In this document: positions 62,843 through 64,000 of the stretch, one piece after another
How the letters are laid out: each line of letters opens with the position of its first letter
Position numbering within the stretch: the first letter of the stretch is position 1
Origin: Microbacterium sp. Marseille-Q6648
GTDB lineage: Bacteria; Actinomycetota; Actinomycetes; Actinomycetales; Microbacteriaceae
Direction: 5' to 3'
DNA length: 64,000 bases
Assembly (NCBI RefSeq): GCF_943181415.1
Contig: NZ_CALPBZ010000001.1
Location: 62,001-126,000 of the forward strand
Notes under the pieces: generated by a model
Database searches by the model: none
The model's input: the letters and a program-made list of their open reading frames with translations, nothing else
Told to the model about the DNA's origin: nothing
Position numbers and translations under genes: made by a program

Positions 62843-63446
62843 CACGACCACCACCGATGACGTCGACGCGTCGGCGCGGCCGCGGACGACCGCCGACGTG
62901 GCCCGCCGGCTCGAGGCCATCCTGCTCGTCGTCGACGAGCCCCAGAGTCTGGTGGCGCTGGCCACCGCGGTCTCGGCGCCCGTGCCCGCCGTCCGCCAGG
63001 CGATCGAAGGGCTCGTCGCGGATTACGACGGACTCGCCGGGGGTCCGCGCCGCGGCTTCGAGCTGCGCGAGGTCGGCGGCGGCTGGCGGCTCTACGTGCG
63101 GGACGAGCACGACGACCTGGTGAGCGAGTTCGTCAACTCGCAGGCGCCGTCGCGCCTGTCGCAGGCGGCGCTGGAGACCCTCGCGGTGATCGCCTACAAG
63201 CAGCCCGTCACGCGCGGTCAGGTCGCCTCGATCCGCGCGGTCAACGTCGACTCCGTCGTGCGGACGCTGCTGTCGCGCGGCCTCATCGAGGAGCGCTTCG
63301 CCGACCCGGAGACCGGCGCGATCCACTACGGCACCACCGACGCGCTGCTGGTGCACCTCGGCATCAACTCCCTCGACGAGCTGCCCCACATCTCGCCCCT
63401 CCTCGACGACGGCGCGCAGGGATTCGACGCGGAGGTGATCCGATGA
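62832..63446 (+). CDS. scpB: Segregation and condensation protein B
   Basis: Winged-helix partner of ScpA, 204 residues. The signature strands FELREVGGGWRLYVR and LSQAALETLAVIAYKQPVTRGQVASIRAVNVDSVVRTLLSRGLIEE are typical. A short Asp/Thr-rich head precedes them. ATGA overlap with the pseudouridine synthase gene. Confidence 0.95.
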   Translation: MTDDTTTTDDVDASARPRTTADVARRLEAILLVVDEPQSLVALATAVSAPVPAVRQAIEGLVADYDGLAGGPRRGFELREVGGGWRLYVRDEHDDLVSEFVNSQAPSRLSQAALETLAVIAYKQPVTRGQVASIRAVNVDSVVRTLLSRGLIEERFADPETGAIHYGTTDALLVHLGINSLDELPHISPLLDDGAQGFDAEVIR

Positions 63447-64000
63447 GCGACGAGGGCCGCGTCCGGCTGCAGAAGGCCCTGGCCAACGCCGGCGTCGCGT
63501 CGCGCCGCGTCGCCGAGCAGCTGATCGTCGACGGGCGCGTGAGGGTCAACGGCGCCGTGGTCACCGAGCTCGGCTCGCGCGTCGACCCCGACACCGACCT
63601 GATCGACGTCGACGGCACCGCCGTGCAGCTCGACCAGACCAAGCGCTATGTCATGCTCAACAAGCCCACCGGCGTCGTGAGCTCGATGCGCGACGACCGA
63701 GGGCGTCCCGACCTGCGCCGGTTCACGAAGGACTGGCCGGAGCGGCTGTACAACGTCGGGCGACTGGATGCCGAGACGAGCGGCCTGCTCGTCCTCACCA
63801 ACGACGGGGAGCTCTCGCACGTGCTCGCCCACCCGTCGTTCGGCGTCACCAAGGTCTACATCGCCAAGGTCGAAGGGCGGGTGACGCCCCAGACCGTCGC
63901 CCGGCTGACGCGGGGGATCGACCTGGAGGACGGCCCCATCGCCGCGGACAAGGCGCGCTTGCTCTCGAGCTCGGACGCCGGCGGCGGGTCGCTCATCGAG
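63443..64000 (+). CDS. Pseudouridine synthase, RsuA/RluB family (3' end outside window)
   Basis: The first 186 residues are seen. An S4 domain (RLQKALANAGVASRRVAEQLIVDGRVRVNGAVV, residues 7-40) is followed by the RsuA/RluB catalytic domain with the aspartate in GRLDAETSGLLVLTNDG (about residue 110). RluB-type enzymes modify 23S U2605, and this gene follows scpAB in many Gram-positives. The window ends inside it; the frame is open to the last base. Confidence 0.93.
   Translation, partial: MSDEGRVRLQKALANAGVASRRVAEQLIVDGRVRVNGAVVTELGSRVDPDTDLIDVDGTAVQLDQTKRYVMLNKPTGVVSSMRDDRGRPDLRRFTKDWPERLYNVGRLDAETSGLLVLTNDGELSHVLAHPSFGVTKVYIAKVEGRVTPQTVARLTRGIDLEDGPIAADKARLLSSSDAGGGSLIE

Overview
The window is a contiguous piece of a high-GC actinobacterial chromosome, most likely Microbacterium or a close relative in the Microbacteriaceae. 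The 16S and 23S sequences, the actinobacterial gene order (recA-recX-miaB-miaA-dapF-hflX; lexA next to a LysM protein; tyrS-rrn-TPR-HAD-tlyA-nadK-recN-pyrG-xerD-parA-scpAB), PriA in place of HisA, and TANNNT -10 boxes a few bases before start codons all point that way. I see no prophage, insertion sequence, CRISPR array, tRNA gene or defence island. It is core chromosome, and the interest lies mainly in regulation.

Layout. 1-9585: DNA repair and RNA modification (recA 3' end, recX, miaB, miaA), a GNAT acetyltransferase, dapF, an RsmC-like methyltransferase, hflX and an S9 peptidase. 9586-13185: a structured leader followed by metF-metE. 13104-15474: a membrane protein, then lexA divergent from a LysM cell-division-inhibitor-like gene, with an SOS-type operator between them. 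15520-19422: hisC-hisB-hisH-priA plus an SseB-like gene. 19454-21439: a DUF1844 gene divergent from infC-rpmI-rplT, whose leader carries an anti-Shine-Dalgarno element and an ATC start. 21508-25787: an rRNA methyltransferase and a glutamate-type ABC importer (gluABCD). 25805-29589: an iron ABC importer (fbpABC-like) behind a DtxR/IdeR-type box. 29669-34235: pheS-pheT and a short-chain epimerase.

34529-42278: the arginine pathway, argC-J-B-D-F, a DUF418-like membrane protein and argH; argG and argR are not here. 42351-43765: a SatD-family regulator-like gene with a membrane partner, behind two inverted-repeat operators. 43800-45935: tyrS and a DUF4184 membrane protein. 46400-51674: one 16S-23S-5S rRNA operon without spacer tRNAs, with visible processing stems and a terminator. 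51768-57777: a repeat-rich TPR protein, a HAD phosphatase, a 50-residue protein, tlyA, nadK and recN in one coupled operon. 57792-64000: pyrG, a NUDIX hydrolase, xerD, parA, scpA, scpB and the start of a pseudouridine synthase.

Almost all genes inside operons overlap by ATGA, GTGA or TGATG, which implies translational coupling. About fifteen transcription units have a -10 hexamer only 6-10 bases before the start codon, so leaderless mRNAs appear to be common.
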